Origin: Bifidobacterium tsurumiense
GTDB taxonomy: Bacteria > Actinomycetota > Actinomycetes > Actinomycetales > Bifidobacteriaceae
Direction of reading: 5' to 3'
Assembly: GCF_000741765.1 (NCBI RefSeq)
Contig: NZ_JGZU01000003.1
Span: 248,001 to 312,000, forward strand
DNA length: 64,000 nucleotides
The position numbers were made by a program, and so were the translations under genes. Positions 10,127 to 19,602 of the stretch are shown here, one piece after another (position 1 is the first letter of the stretch; each line of letters begins with the position of its first letter). Under the pieces are notes generated by a model. It had not been told where the DNA came from. It saw nothing but the letters and a program-made list of their open reading frames with translations, and did no database searches.

Positions 10127-10199
10127 GCCACTTTAGCTCAGTCGGTAGAGCGGCTCACTCGTAATGAGCAGGTCGACAGTTCGATTCTGTCAAGTGGCT
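10127..10199 (+). tRNA. tRNA-Thr (CGT anticodon)
   Basis: A cloverleaf can be drawn: acceptor GCCACTT pairs with AAGTGGC, D-arm GCTCAGTCGGTAGAGC, anticodon arm CTCACTCGTAATGAG with anticodon CGT, and T-arm GACAGTTCGATTCTGTC. The 3' CCA is not encoded. Confidence 0.96.
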
Positions 10200-10209
10200 C
10201 TCAGGTGTT

Positions 10210-10244
10210 GTGGAGTGCACGGTTTTTCGTGTTTCACACTCCAC
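10210..10244 (+). terminator. Hairpin after tRNA-Thr
   Basis: Nested arms GTGGAGTG/CACTCCAC and CACG/CGTG surround a loop. It lies directly behind the tRNA-Thr gene. There is no T-tract after it, so the assignment rests on position and pairing. Confidence 0.5.
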
Positions 10245-10302
10245 TCTCACACCGATAACCGCATGTGAATGGGCAAGGACTGCTCCGTGATGCGGCTGAA
10301 GA

Positions 10303-10384
10303 GCGCGAGTGGCGTAATTGGTAGCCGCGCAGGATTTAGGTTCCTGTGTCTTCGGACGTGTGGGTTCAAGTCCCATCTCGCGCA
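10303..10384 (+). tRNA. tRNA-Leu (TAG anticodon)
   Basis: Acceptor GCGCGAG pairs with CTCGCGC, followed by discriminator A. The anticodon arm CAGGA-TTTAGGT-TCCTG gives anticodon TAG, and a long variable arm (TGTCTTCGGACG) marks it as a class II tRNA. T-arm TGTGGGTTCAAGTCCCAT. The CCA end is not encoded. Confidence 0.96.
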
Positions 10385-10503
10385 CTCTGTTCTTTCATGA
10401 CACCCTCCACGGCTATCGTTGACTGTGCACAAACAACGTTGACCTTGCACAAGCAATACCTGCTGTGCAACCATGCGTATCGTCGCCGCAGACCGAGGAG
10501 ATT

Positions 10504-11505
10504 ATGTCCGTTATTATCCAGCCGTTTACGCTGCTGCTCATCATCGCCGCGGGATATGTATTCAAACGCACCGGGCTTTTTTCCCCAAAGGATTACCGAG
10601 TGCTGCAGACCGCCGAATTCGATTTGATTCTCCCGGGCGCTATCATCTACTCATTCGCGACCAATCCACATGAAATCAGTTTGTTGTGGATCTCGGTGTA
10701 TGCATTCATCGCAGCGGCGCTTCCACCGGTTATGATTTTCCTGTCCACCAGGCGTCGACCCGTGGCCGATCGTGCTTTCCTTATGCTGAACGGAGCCGGA
10801 TTCAATATCGGATGCTTCTGTTTCCCCATGCTGCAAGTACTCCTTGGATCAAGCGCCATAATCCCCGCTGCAATGTTCGATATCGGCAATTGTGTCATGG
10901 TTGCGGCAGGAACCAATGTCATCACCCGGACGTTATTGCATATTCAACCGGGGATCACGCTTTCACAACAGCATGCAGGAGACTCACCTGTGGTGCCCTA
11001 TGCCAAGCCCACTGACCCACAGGCAAAACGGCTTGCGAGAAAATCGCTATTTGAGGCAGTGGCCAAAGGATTCCTAGGCTCGCCCTCATTCGACGTATAT
11101 CTGATCATGATCGTCTTCATGTGCTTGGACATCCATCTGCCTCAATGGGTGGCGATGATGACCCAACCCTTCTCTGCCGCGAACGCTTTCTGCTCAATGC
11201 TTATGGTCGGCATGCTCACCGATGCCCCCGCCAATCGACATGACGTTCGCACAGTACTCGAAGTGCTGGCATGGCGCATCCCCTGCGCCATAGTATTTGC
11301 CTTCATCGCCTGGCACATATTGCCATTCAACGCATTGATCCGCGAAGCAGTGGTTTTGTGCTGCCTATCCCCCATTGCCATATTCTCCACCATGTTCACC
11401 GACAAGGTGCTCGGCAATGCAAAACTGGCGGGTTTCACGCTATCGGTCACAGCAATTCTAGGCACTGCGATGATGGTAATAGCCCATACGATTATCGGCG
11501 CCTGA
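10504..11505 (+). CDS. AEC (auxin efflux carrier)-family transporter
   Basis: A 333-residue inner-membrane protein with about ten membrane segments (FTLLLIIAAGYVFKRTGLF at the N-terminus, ILPGAIIYSFA, FNIGCFCFPMLQVLLG, LMIVFMCLDIHLP, VTAILGTAMMVIAH at the C-terminus). The start GYVFKRTGLFSPKD and the GFNIGCFCFP stretch are typical of AEC permeases, which move organic acids or other small anions. The ATG at 10504 follows GAGGAG by 4 bases; the longer upstream frame lacks a ribosome-binding site. A hydrophilic central loop of about 50 residues divides the two halves. Substrate unknown. Confidence 0.9.
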   Translation: MSVIIQPFTLLLIIAAGYVFKRTGLFSPKDYRVLQTAEFDLILPGAIIYSFATNPHEISLLWISVYAFIAAALPPVMIFLSTRRRPVADRAFLMLNGAGFNIGCFCFPMLQVLLGSSAIIPAAMFDIGNCVMVAAGTNVITRTLLHIQPGITLSQQHAGDSPVVPYAKPTDPQAKRLARKSLFEAVAKGFLGSPSFDVYLIMIVFMCLDIHLPQWVAMMTQPFSAANAFCSMLMVGMLTDAPANRHDVRTVLEVLAWRIPCAIVFAFIAWHILPFNALIREAVVLCCLSPIAIFSTMFTDKVLGNAKLAGFTLSVTAILGTAMMVIAHTIIGA

Positions 11506-11522
11506 ACTATATGGGGATCGGC

Positions 11523-12179
11523 TTAGTCAGCCGCCTTCAGGATCTCTTCTATATCCACGGCCAAAGCGCGCAAGGCCTTGCCACGGTGAGAGGTTGCATT
11601 CTTCTCTTCAGCCGTCATCTCAGCGCTCGTAAGCTCCGTAGCGCCTTCCCCTTCCCGCCTTGGCTGATCATCGGGCACGAATAGCGGGTCATAGCCGAAA
11701 CCATGCTCTCCTCGGGCTTGACGGATAATGCGACCTTTCATATCTCCTATGCGCACCACCTCACGCATTTCCCCGTCGGCAAGGGGCACCACAAGAGCAG
11801 CCGCACAACGGAATCGTGCGGTGCGCTTGTCATCAGGAATATCCTCGATCTGCGCGAGCAGCAACGCATTGTTTGCCTCATCATCGCCATGACGGCCACT
11901 CCATCGCGCAGAAAGAATGCCCGGCGCCTGACCCATAACGTCTACGATCAATCCTGAATCATCCGCTATGGCAGCTTCTCCTGTGCGTTGCGCCACATCG
12001 CGAGCCTTGAGCAAGGCGTTCTCTTCAAAGGTCACACCGGTTTCCACAGGATCCGGCAATCCCAAAGAACCCGCCGAGACCAATTCAACCGACTGCCCAT
12101 CGGCACCAAGCCTTTCGGCCAGAATACGCCGTATCTCAACGAGCTTGCCTTCGTTATGCGTTGCAACAATGAGCTTCAT
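11523..12179 (-). CDS. rdgB: XTP/dITP diphosphatase (RdgB/HAM1)
   Basis: This enzyme hydrolyses non-canonical purine triphosphates (ITP, dITP, XTP) to monophosphates and keeps them out of nucleic acids. Motifs: substrate loop VATHNEGKLVEI at the N-terminus, AIADDSGLIVD, SARWSG, and GEHGFGYDPLFVP near the C-terminus. At 218 residues it is slightly longer than usual because of a short insertion (REGEGATELT). AAGGAA precedes the ATG at 12179. It lies downstream of rph on the same strand, a pairing common in actinobacteria, but a hairpin separates them here. Confidence 0.97.
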   Translation of the reverse strand: MKLIVATHNEGKLVEIRRILAERLGADGQSVELVSAGSLGLPDPVETGVTFEENALLKARDVAQRTGEAAIADDSGLIVDVMGQAPGILSARWSGRHGDDEANNALLLAQIEDIPDDKRTARFRCAAALVVPLADGEMREVVRIGDMKGRIIRQARGEHGFGYDPLFVPDDQPRREGEGATELTSAEMTAEEKNATSHRGKALRALAVDIEEILKAAD

Positions 12180-12244
12180 GTGGATTCCTTACTGTGATAC
12201 GTTGCGCCTGTACGTCTTACAGCGAATTAACGGTCTGAAAACAG

Positions 12245-12289
12245 GCAAGCCGCGATCCCACATTGCCAACAGGACCGCGGCCTTCTTGC
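12245..12289 (-). terminator. Hairpin between rph and rdgB
   Basis: Imperfect stem (GCAAG-CCGCGATCC against GGACCGCGG-CCTTCTTGC) with a 13-base loop, followed on the minus strand by TGTTTTC. It probably ends or attenuates the rph transcript. Confidence 0.6.
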
Positions 12290-12290
12290 A

Positions 12291-13055
12291 TTATTCCGCA
12301 GCCAAAGCCTTGCGCTGAGCTGCCTGCAATTGGCGGTTACCGGTTTGGGCTAGGTCCAACAAGACATTGAGTTCATCGCGGGTGAAGGGGCGATGCTCTG
12401 CGGTCCCTTGGATTTCGATGAACTCCCCCGCACCCGTCATGGCGATATTCATATCGGTCATCGCCTGACTGTCTTCGATATAGGGCAAATCCAACATAGG
12501 AGTTCCGTTGATGACACCGACCGACACTGCAGAAATGCTATCCTTCACCACTTTCTCCGCAGAACGAATCAGCTTGTGCGCCTCAGCCCATCTCAACGCA
12601 TCCACCATGGCAACATAAGCACCAGTAACCGAGGCCGTGCGCGTGCCACCATCGGCCTGCAGCACATCGCAGTCCAGCTGGATTTGGTTTTCCCCCAAGG
12701 CCTTCATATCGACGACGCCACGCAGGCAACGCCCGATCAACCGGCTGATCTCATGGGTGCGTCCACCGATTTTTCCTCGCACCGATTCACGATCCGTGCG
12801 CTCAGAAGTCGCCCGAGGCAACATGGCATATTCCGCCGTCACCCAGCCCAGGCCTGAATCCCTGCGCCAACGCGGAACGCCTGCGGTAAACGTGGCAGTG
12901 CACATCACACGGGTGTTGCCACAGGAAATCAAAACCGACCCTTCAGGGGCATCCGTAAAATGACGCACAATTGAGACGGGACGCAATTCATCGGTTTTGC
13001 GACCGTCAGTACGCAGCACAGTGTCATTACCCAGCAAATCTTTGATTTCAGCCAT
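12291..13055 (-). CDS. rph: Ribonuclease PH
   Basis: RNase PH is a phosphorolytic 3'-5' exoribonuclease that trims tRNA precursors. The 254 residues contain [16 protein letters not shown] at the N-terminus, [14 protein letters not shown], the phosphate-binding [13 protein letters not shown] and [21 protein letters not shown], all diagnostic. Normal length; ATG at 13055 with GAAGG upstream. It is upstream of rdgB on the minus strand. Confidence 0.98.
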   Translation of the reverse strand: MAEIKDLLGNDTVLRTDGRKTDELRPVSIVRHFTDAPEGSVLISCGNTRVMCTATFTAGVPRWRRDSGLGWVTAEYAMLPRATSERTDRESVRGKIGGRTHEISRLIGRCLRGVVDMKALGENQIQLDCDVLQADGGTRTASVTGAYVAMVDALRWAEAHKLIRSAEKVVKDSISAVSVGVINGTPMLDLPYIEDSQAMTDMNIAMTGAGEFIEIQGTAEHRPFTRDELNVLLDLAQTGNRQLQAAQRKALAAE

Positions 13056-13200
13056 GCCTTCAACCTATCATCAGGCAACAACGCCTGCGGATTTGCGTAT
13101 GCAAGCGCCTTGGAATTCGACGGCACCGAGACAGGCAAACCATAACGCTCTGTATTCGCTTCGCAGCAGCAGCGATCGCTTTGAGCTCAGCACCTTGCAT

Positions 13201-13230
13201 AAGCTCATGAAAGCTCATGAAAGCTCGCGA
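13201..13230. repeat. Three tandem 10-bp repeats
   Basis: AAGCTCATGA occurs twice in direct succession, followed by a third degenerate copy (AAGCTCGCGA). It lies in the gap between rph and the small membrane-protein gene, just past the 3' end of the latter. Function unknown. Confidence 0.7.
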
Positions 13231-13252
13231 GCGCATCGCTGATCAATGCTCA

Positions 13253-13882
13253 TTACAGCAACACTTTTGCCGGCAAAATACGGTCGATAAGGAAGACCGC
13301 CAATCCAACACCGAAGAATACGGCAGCAAGTTGGGCGGCATTCACAGCCAACTGCATCCATCCAAGCTCATTGACATCAATGAAGCCATATGGATACGGA
13401 TTGCCGTTGGCACGCGGTCCCGAATGCGGCCACCATTGCGCACGAATAATCACAAAACCAAGATATATAGGGAAATATGACAGCCAGGTCACTGGAACAT
13501 GCCAGGCAAACCGCCGATGGCGGTCGAATAATACGAAGTCCAGCACCGCCATGGCCGGCGCTATGCGATGCAACATCGTATTCGTCATGATTCCCCACAC
13601 CATCGTCGCCGTTGCGGGATCGTCGGGTGGCAATATGAAATACGCGACCAACGCGGTAATCACCGCATATGTGGTCAAACAGCCCTTAAGCCATGCCGGA
13701 GGCTGCACCCCGTTGAGCAAGCTTGCAGCACCCGCCCACGCCATGACCAGACCAAGCACAAAACCCATCTGATATGTGAAATACACCCAGTAATTCAGCT
13801 GGCTCCACGCATGCATAGTGCTCACAAAGCACAGGATGGCAATCGCCAATCGCCAAATAGCAGCCACAAACCTCATACCCAC
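13253..13882 (-). CDS. Pr6Pr-family integral membrane protein
   Basis: 209 residues with about six membrane segments (FVAAIWRLAIAILCFVSTMH, FTYQMGFVLGLVMAWAGAASLL, GCLTTYAVITALVAYFILPP, WLSYFPIYLGFVII, LAAVFFGVGLAVFLIDRIL). The HRIAPAMAVLDFVLFDRH and YPYGFIDV stretches resemble the actinobacterial Pr6Pr membrane family, whose function is unknown. The GTG at 13882 has AGAGG eight bases upstream; an ATG two codons later is the alternative. No operon partner is evident. Confidence 0.75.
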   Translation of the reverse strand: MGMRFVAAIWRLAIAILCFVSTMHAWSQLNYWVYFTYQMGFVLGLVMAWAGAASLLNGVQPPAWLKGCLTTYAVITALVAYFILPPDDPATATMVWGIMTNTMLHRIAPAMAVLDFVLFDRHRRFAWHVPVTWLSYFPIYLGFVIIRAQWWPHSGPRANGNPYPYGFIDVNELGWMQLAVNAAQLAAVFFGVGLAVFLIDRILPAKVLL

Positions 13883-14198
13883 CAGCTTAACCTCTAGACG
13901 TGCTCTGACGTGTGCTCATCCACAGAGAAACCATCCTGACGCGGGTATCACTCGGGGCAAGCGCGAATTCTTGCCCTTCCTTGCCCCCCATAGGACCAAA
14001 CCGACAGGAATGTCTGGCGTACCGAAGTCGAGGGAACGACTCGCTGAGCCATTTCGATGCGACGACTGCCGTCCACGAGTGTGCTGCAAAATCCGTCAAT
14101 TCCCGACATTGCCATTCCTGAACTAATCGACCCCGAAATCACAAGAGCCGACTACACTGGTGCCCACCGAGTTGACGAACTGCATAGGGAGGGCGACG
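13883..14198. other. Intergenic region upstream of pncB
   Basis: No gene is visible. A TACACT hexamer at 14152-14157, 42 bp before the pncB start, could be a -10 box, but no good -35 is paired with it. GGGAGGG near the end is the pncB ribosome-binding site. Confidence 0.4.
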
Positions 14199-15521
14199 AT
14201 GGTTACCTATACGCCGGCATTAATGACCGACATGTATGAATACACGATGTTGGATGCCACGCTTCAGGACGGCACTGCGCAACGAAATTGCGTATTTGAG
14301 ATTTATACCAGGCATTTGCCACAAGGGCGGCGTTATGGCGTAGTCGCAGGCACCGGACGCATTTTGGAAGCCCTGGAGCAATTCCATCTTTCTGACGAAG
14401 AGCTGCGTTTCCTTTCCGATCGTCATATCGTCAGCAAAGAAACCATCGCATGGCTCGAAAACTTCTCATTCAAAGGCAGCATCCGCGGCTATCGCGAAGG
14501 CGAGATGTTCTTCCCAAACTCTCCCATCCTTCAGGTCGAGGGAAGCTTCGGCGAGTGCACACTGCTCGAAACCCTGTTGCTTTCGATTTTGAATTATGAT
14601 TCAGCCGTGGCATCTGCCGCAGCCCGCATGGTTTCCGCAGCAAAAAACCGTCCTTGCATGGATATGGGAGGACGCCGCACCAACGAATGGGCGGCTGTTG
14701 CAGCCTCTCGAGCGGCGGTGATCGGTGGTTTCAAGGGCACTGCCAATTTGCTGGCCGCACAGCTTTACGACTTGCCCGCCATCGGCACTGCGGCGCATAG
14801 CTTCACCTTGGTACATGACAATGAAACCGATGCATTCCATTCGCAGATCAAGGCGCTCGGCAAGGGAACCACGCTGCTGGTCGACACATATAACGTCGAA
14901 GAGGCCGTCCGCACCGCTGTTGAGGTAGCTGGACCAGAACTGGGCGGTGTTCGCATCGATTCCGGCGACCTGGCCGCCATGGCACAGCGTGTGCGCAATC
15001 AGCTCGACGCCTTGGGAGCGACCAATACCACCATCACCGTGACCAATGATTTGGATGAATACGCGCTGGCCGCCTTGCAAACGGCACCCGTCGATTCCTA
15101 TGGCGTGGGCACCATGCTGGTCACTGGCTCAGGAGCACCGACTTGCGCCATGGTTTACAAGCTCACCGAGCGTGAGAACGGCGACGGGGTGTTGCAGCCC
15201 GTTGCCAAGAAGTCGAAGGACAAGGCTTCGGTACCAGGTCGCAAGCTGGCATATCGTTCCTTTGAATACAATTTGGCCGACACCGAGCATGTTGTTTCCG
15301 GATCCGAGGAGAAGCTTGCGGCATTCGACGCGCCTGAGGATTGGAAGAATCTGCTTGTCGACTATGTGGATCACGGCACCATTGACTCGTCATATCAAGG
15401 CCATGATGCCATTATGAACGCCCAAAAGCATTGCGCAACCTCGCTCGCCCAATTGCCGATAACCGCGCAAAGTCTGATGCGAGGAGATCCCGCGATTCCA
15501 ACGGAGATCACCGTTCTCTAG
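14199..15521 (+). CDS. pncB: Nicotinate phosphoribosyltransferase
   Basis: This enzyme makes nicotinate mononucleotide from nicotinate and PRPP, the salvage entry to NAD. The 440 residues begin ALMTDMYEYTML as in the family and contain GGFKGTANLLAA, the phospho-accepting histidine in GTAAHSFTLVH, VDTYNVEEAVRTA, GVRIDSGDLAAMA and VTNDLDEYA. The ATG at 14199 follows GGGAGGGCGACG; an earlier in-frame GTG lacks a ribosome-binding site. A strong terminator follows. It stands apart from other NAD genes. Confidence 0.97.
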   Translation: MVTYTPALMTDMYEYTMLDATLQDGTAQRNCVFEIYTRHLPQGRRYGVVAGTGRILEALEQFHLSDEELRFLSDRHIVSKETIAWLENFSFKGSIRGYREGEMFFPNSPILQVEGSFGECTLLETLLLSILNYDSAVASAAARMVSAAKNRPCMDMGGRRTNEWAAVAASRAAVIGGFKGTANLLAAQLYDLPAIGTAAHSFTLVHDNETDAFHSQIKALGKGTTLLVDTYNVEEAVRTAVEVAGPELGGVRIDSGDLAAMAQRVRNQLDALGATNTTITVTNDLDEYALAALQTAPVDSYGVGTMLVTGSGAPTCAMVYKLTERENGDGVLQPVAKKSKDKASVPGRKLAYRSFEYNLADTEHVVSGSEEKLAAFDAPEDWKNLLVDYVDHGTIDSSYQGHDAIMNAQKHCATSLAQLPITAQSLMRGDPAIPTEITVL

Positions 15522-15559
15522 AGCAATCACCGTTCAATGCGCGTATTGCGCATATTATG

Positions 15560-15595
15560 AAGCGGGCACCGACCGTCTGGCCGATGCCCGCTTTT
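15560..15595 (+). terminator. Rho-independent terminator after pncB
   Basis: Stem AAGCGGGCA/TGCCCGCTT with a 16-base loop followed by TT, read on the plus strand. Confidence 0.85.
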
Positions 15596-15642
15596 CGATG
15601 ACGCGACTGAATGAGCACTGCCGCCCATTCATTTATGCGCAA

Positions 15643-15975
15643 TCACATCTTGGTCATTTCCTCATAGATGCGCTTGCAATCCGGGCATACCGGATAATCC
15701 TTGGGATCTCGTTTGGGAACCCAGACCTTGCCACACAACGCCACGACCGGCCGACCTGTCAGACGCGATTCAGCAATACGGTCTTTTGACACATAATGTG
15801 CAAACCGATCCGCATCGCCACCGTCATCACGCTGGGTTTGTTCCTCGGTTTCCGGGCGTTCGAGCACCGCCGTTCCCGTGCCGGAGCCAGGATCTGATTC
15901 AGCGGGGTCCGCATCATTCCAAAATATTCTGCCGTCATTCCTGCCATATTCGGCCATCACAGCATAATCCACCAT
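15643..15975 (-). CDS. DUF3039-domain protein
   Basis: 110 residues. The conserved part runs from AVLERPETEEQ through RFAHYVSKDRI, GRPVVALCGKVWVPKRDP and VCPDCKRIYE. It has three cysteines, two in a CPDC knuckle, suggesting a small zinc-binding fold. This small protein is common in actinobacteria and its function is unknown. The ATG at 15975 has AAAGGAC upstream. It converges on pncB. Confidence 0.9.
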   Translation of the reverse strand: MVDYAVMAEYGRNDGRIFWNDADPAESDPGSGTGTAVLERPETEEQTQRDDGGDADRFAHYVSKDRIAESRLTGRPVVALCGKVWVPKRDPKDYPVCPDCKRIYEEMTKM

Positions 15976-16187
15976 TTCGTCGTCCTTTCAGGCCATATCC
16001 ATGGCACATATTGCCATAATCTGCCCCAATCATAAACCTTGCGTTGCATCAAGGCGTTCGCCTAGAACGATGAATACAAATGTCGGCTCAATAACACGAA
16101 TTTCCGAATCGAAGCAGCAGCCGTATGCAAAACACCTGACACATGCAATACCTCATATTGGTCGCGCGACGCGCTAGTCTTGTTCAT

Positions 16188-16673
16188 ATGACAATTGCAG
16201 TGTGCCCAGGATCCTACGACCCGGTGACCGCAGGCCATCTGGATGTAATCGAACGATGCGCACGGTTCTTTGACGAAGTCCACGTCGTCGTGGCTGTCAA
16301 TGCGGCGAAAACCCCGATGTTTTCCGAATCAGTGCGTGTCAATATTATTCGAACGGCATTAGATGCCGACGGTTATCAGCAAGTGCGTGTGGCTTCAACG
16401 GATGGATTGATCACCGATTATTGCAAACGAGTGGGAGCAACCGTCATCGTCAAAGGATTGCGGCAGAACGGTGATTACGAAGCCGAATTGGGAATGGCAC
16501 TGGTCAACCGTAAGCTTGCAGGTGTGGAGACACTGTTCCTGCCCGCTGACCCTGTGCTCGAACATATTTCCAGTTCAATAGTCAAGGATGTGGCCCGACA
16601 TGGCGGAGATGTCACAGGAATGGTTCCTGACGGCGTCATTCCGCTATTATCTGAGGCATTGCGGTCAGAATAG
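16188..16673 (+). CDS. coaD: Phosphopantetheine adenylyltransferase
   Basis: CoaD transfers AMP from ATP to 4'-phosphopantetheine, the penultimate step of coenzyme A synthesis. The 161 residues show the nucleotidyltransferase start [21 protein letters not shown] (TxGH motif), [30 protein letters not shown] and the [10 protein letters not shown] motif. Length is exactly that of the family when the ATG at 16188 is used; the upstream extension adds non-conserved residues. No strong Shine-Dalgarno is visible. It heads a plus-strand run with the coiled-coil gene, DUF177, rpmF and rnc, as in many actinobacteria. Confidence 0.97.
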   Translation: MTIAVCPGSYDPVTAGHLDVIERCARFFDEVHVVVAVNAAKTPMFSESVRVNIIRTALDADGYQQVRVASTDGLITDYCKRVGATVIVKGLRQNGDYEAELGMALVNRKLAGVETLFLPADPVLEHISSSIVKDVARHGGDVTGMVPDGVIPLLSEALRSE

Positions 16674-16715
16674 CGGATCGCACGCAAAGGGTATGCAAGT
16701 AAAGCAGGTGAGCAT

Positions 16716-17507
16716 ATGTACGATGATGAGTTGAATCGCGATGGCTTGACCGAGAATGCAGACCTCGGTTCCTCAGCCTCGGATGTTGAAGTGGATACCG
16801 ATTGGGAAAATGCGCCGCAATCGGTTGCAGACGATACCCAGGAACGCGAAATAACCACCGCCTCGCCTGTTCGTCACAATGTTTCTATGCAGGATCTTCC
16901 TGATTTGCGATCCACATTCTCTCCGACACTTGAGGAGGAATCCGGCGAGGATCGCAGTCGCGAAGAGTTCACCACTGTGTACGACATAATCGACACCTTG
17001 GAAAATACCCTGAACGAAGCCAAGGGCGTGATGTTCACCGCTTCTATGGTCAAAGTCGATCGAGATGAATTCTCTTCGCAGCTCGATGAGCTCAAAGACA
17101 TGCTCCCCGTGCAGTTGGAACGCGCTTCTGCATTGATGCGCGAAGCGGAACGCCGTCTGGAAAGCGCACAGATGCAGGCGAATGCAATTGTGTCTTCTGC
17201 CCAAAGCCGCGCCGCAGACATGATTCGGGAGGCGCAGGATCAGGCGCAATTCCTCGCTGGGCAAGAAAATGTCACAGCGCTTGCGCGTCAAAAAGCGCGT
17301 GCTATTCTCGACCAAGCACAAGCAAAATCGGATCGGCTCACTCAAGGGGCCGACCAGTACTGCACAACCGTCATGGAAGGCTTGCAACAGCAGCTCGGCA
17401 AGCTCGGCCAAGATGTTCAAGCAGGTTTGAATGTACTCCATGAAAGGCAGCAGAATGCAAGCAGTCAGCTGCCGCACATTGAACACAACGACTATCCGGA
17501 GGCTTGA
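16716..17507 (+). CDS. Coiled-coil protein (DivIVA-like, Rv2927c-type)
   Basis: 263 residues: an acidic, disordered first third, then a conserved core starting EFTTVYDIIDTLENTLNEAKGVMF and a long alanine/glutamine-rich coiled coil (about residues 110-245). Position between coaD and DUF177 and the coiled-coil layout match the actinobacterial proteins annotated as cell-division initiation or DivIVA-like. A structural role at the membrane or in division is inferred from that resemblance only. ATG at 16716 with AGGTGAG upstream; DUF177 starts 3 bases after the stop, so the two are cotranslated. Confidence 0.8.
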   Translation: MYDDELNRDGLTENADLGSSASDVEVDTDWENAPQSVADDTQEREITTASPVRHNVSMQDLPDLRSTFSPTLEEESGEDRSREEFTTVYDIIDTLENTLNEAKGVMFTASMVKVDRDEFSSQLDELKDMLPVQLERASALMREAERRLESAQMQANAIVSSAQSRAADMIREAQDQAQFLAGQENVTALARQKARAILDQAQAKSDRLTQGADQYCTTVMEGLQQQLGKLGQDVQAGLNVLHERQQNASSQLPHIEHNDYPEA

Positions 17508-17510
17508 TTC

Positions 17511-18131
17511 ATGCCACGTCCAGAAGACTCACCATGGGCAATTTCCGTTATGCAGGTCGCCTCACGACCGGGACAAAGTGAAGTCATTGACTCGAAATTC
17601 CCTGCACCCAGCGGAATCGGCGACAATATTATCGGCGTTGACGAGGGTGATGAGCTCACGCTCAAAGGTTCGATGTCCTCCATTGTCGACGGACTGATTT
17701 TGAGCGGAACGATTACTGCTCCGGTTCATGCCGAGTGCACACGCTGTTTGAAGCCTATTTCCCGTGATTGGGATGTGAATGTCACAGTATTCTTCCCCTA
17801 TGAATCCAAGGCTGATTCCGCCGGCACTAAAAACGGCAAAACAGGAAAAGACGAGGATGCGGATATCGTCGCCGGAGAAGAAGAATCCGAGGATATGTAT
17901 CCGCTGAGTGCCGATGGCAATTTTGCCGATGTCGAGGCGCTGCTCCGCGATGCGCTGGTCGAGGCTCTGCCCTTGCAACCGTTGTGCCGCGAAGATTGCT
18001 TGGGTCTATGCTCCCAATGCGGTTTCGACATGAATGACGATCCTGACCATCATCATGATGTGACCGATGGCCGCTTCGATGTGCTCGCACAGCTCAAGGC
18101 ACAACTGGAACAGGAACAGCACAAGGCTTGA
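17511..18131 (+). CDS. YceD/DUF177-family protein
   Basis: 206 residues. The DUF177 core (VDGLILSGTITAPVHAECTRCLKPI) is followed by an acidic linker and a cysteine-rich end (CREDCLGLCSQCGFD), probably a zinc site. This family is regularly encoded just before rpmF and has been linked to 23S rRNA metabolism in plants and E. coli. It starts 3 bases after the coiled-coil gene and is followed by rpmF after 181 bp. Confidence 0.92.
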   Translation: MPRPEDSPWAISVMQVASRPGQSEVIDSKFPAPSGIGDNIIGVDEGDELTLKGSMSSIVDGLILSGTITAPVHAECTRCLKPISRDWDVNVTVFFPYESKADSAGTKNGKTGKDEDADIVAGEEESEDMYPLSADGNFADVEALLRDALVEALPLQPLCREDCLGLCSQCGFDMNDDPDHHHDVTDGRFDVLAQLKAQLEQEQHKA

Positions 18132-18312
18132 AGTCTGGCGATGGCTGCGATGATCCGGATTGCAGCCCTGAATGCCACACGATTGCGCTTAAACAGCAAA
18201 GCCCCGTGTCGTCGCAGCACCTGCGACATGTGCTGCGGTGGACTTTGTACCACGGTTGCGCTAGGATACTGAACGCTTAAGCTCAAACGTTTGAACGAAA
18301 TAGAGGAATACC

Positions 18313-18507
18313 ATGGCACTGCCTAAGTACAAGACTTCGCGCGCCAATACGCATTCGCGCCGCGCCAACTGGAAGGCGTCTGCTGCGCAGACCGTGACCT
18401 GCCCGAACTGTGGCGCTCCTGCATTGCCTCATATGGCATGCCCGAGCTGCGGTTCCTTCCGTGGCCGCATCTATCGCGAAGCCATCCACTCCACTCACGC
18501 CAAGTGA
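18313..18507 (+). CDS. rpmF: 50S ribosomal protein L32
   Basis: The 64 residues start [21 protein letters not shown] and carry a CPNCG...CPSCG zinc ribbon, as in zinc-type L32. AGAGGA precedes the ATG at 18313. It lies between DUF177 and rnc. Confidence 0.98.
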   Translation: MALPKYKTSRANTHSRRANWKASAAQTVTCPNCGAPALPHMACPSCGSFRGRIYREAIHSTHAK

Positions 18508-18526
18508 GTTCAGCTGGAATAGTCTT

Positions 18527-18564
18527 GACGAAGCCCTGCCATCGACGGGTGGCGGGGCTTCGTC
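18527..18564 (+). terminator. Hairpin between rpmF and rnc
   Basis: GACGAAGCCCTGCC pairs with GGCGGGGCTTCGTC (one G-T pair) around a 10-base loop. No T-tract follows and rnc starts 22 bp later, so this may act as a partial terminator or an RNase III-type processing site rather than a full stop. Confidence 0.6.
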
Positions 18565-18586
18565 GTACTGCAAGGAGCACTAGCAA

Positions 18587-19348
18587 ATGACAACAACCGA
18601 TTCAGCATCGACGGCATCGAATGAACAATTGGTCAACGGCCATGATGACCGCTCGGCAACCCAAGAACTGCTGGATGCCCTTGGCACTACTATCAGCCCT
18701 GAATTGCTGATGCAGGCTCTGACGCACCGTTCCTTCTCCCACGAACACCCCGGCACCTTGAATTATGAACGCCTTGAATTCCTCGGCGATGCAGTGCTTG
18801 AGTTGGTTTCCACCGAAACATTGTTTACCGCACACCCCGATATGAATGAGGGACAGTTGGCCAAGATGCGGGCCAAGGCAGTTTCCGAGGAGTCATTGGC
18901 AGCCATTGCACGAGAGAAGCTGCATGTCAGCCCATATATTCTGCTGGGCAATGGAGAGTCAGAATCCGGCGGGGCACAGAAGGATTCCATTCTGTGCGAT
19001 ATCGTCGAGGCGCTTATCGGTGCGACCTTTGTTGAACACGGCATCGATGGGGCACGCGAGGTCGTGCACCGCCTTATCGACGATACCTTGGCGGAAGTGG
19101 CCACCGAAGGCCCGGCATTGGATTGGAAGACTTCTCTGACCGTAAAGGCTCATTCCATGGGTCTTTCTGATCCTGAATATCGCATGTCGGTCGAAGGACC
19201 TGAATACGCGCTTCGATTTACCGCACGGGCAGTACTTCCCGACACCGGCGAATTGCTAGGCAAGGGCACAGGAACCAGCAAACGCAAGGCGCAACTTGCC
19301 GCAGCTCGGGTTGCCTGGAAAACCTTGGACAAGCGAGATAAGCAATAA
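18587..19348 (+). CDS. rnc: Ribonuclease III
   Basis: RNase III cuts double-stranded RNA in rRNA and mRNA processing. The 253 residues hold the catalytic signature NYERLEFLGDAVLELV, the second acidic site KDSILCDIVEALIGATF and a C-terminal double-stranded-RNA-binding domain (about 175-248, TGTSKRKAQLAAARVAWKTL). The ATG at 18587 follows AAGGAG by nine bases. The nearby hairpin could be an autoregulatory target; this is inference. Confidence 0.97.
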   Translation: MTTTDSASTASNEQLVNGHDDRSATQELLDALGTTISPELLMQALTHRSFSHEHPGTLNYERLEFLGDAVLELVSTETLFTAHPDMNEGQLAKMRAKAVSEESLAAIAREKLHVSPYILLGNGESESGGAQKDSILCDIVEALIGATFVEHGIDGAREVVHRLIDDTLAEVATEGPALDWKTSLTVKAHSMGLSDPEYRMSVEGPEYALRFTARAVLPDTGELLGKGTGTSKRKAQLAAARVAWKTLDKRDKQ

Positions 19349-19602
19349 CGCATGGGCCGAAACAGGCCGATTCCCTGATCATGAAGTTGGGTTGAGCCAT
19401 TACGCGGCATTACGCCACTAGATGTGCCACGATGTGGGCAGCGCGCACACAATTATCGATGCCACATCTAGGATGGACTGAATCGCTGTACACGTTTGCA
19501 CCTCGCCACAAGCGGAAACGGCATTCGTGTAGCTATAGGCTGAGCGCATATCCTGCGTGGGCAGCGGCATGTACGGACTGACCCAAGATCATGAGAGGGA
19601 TC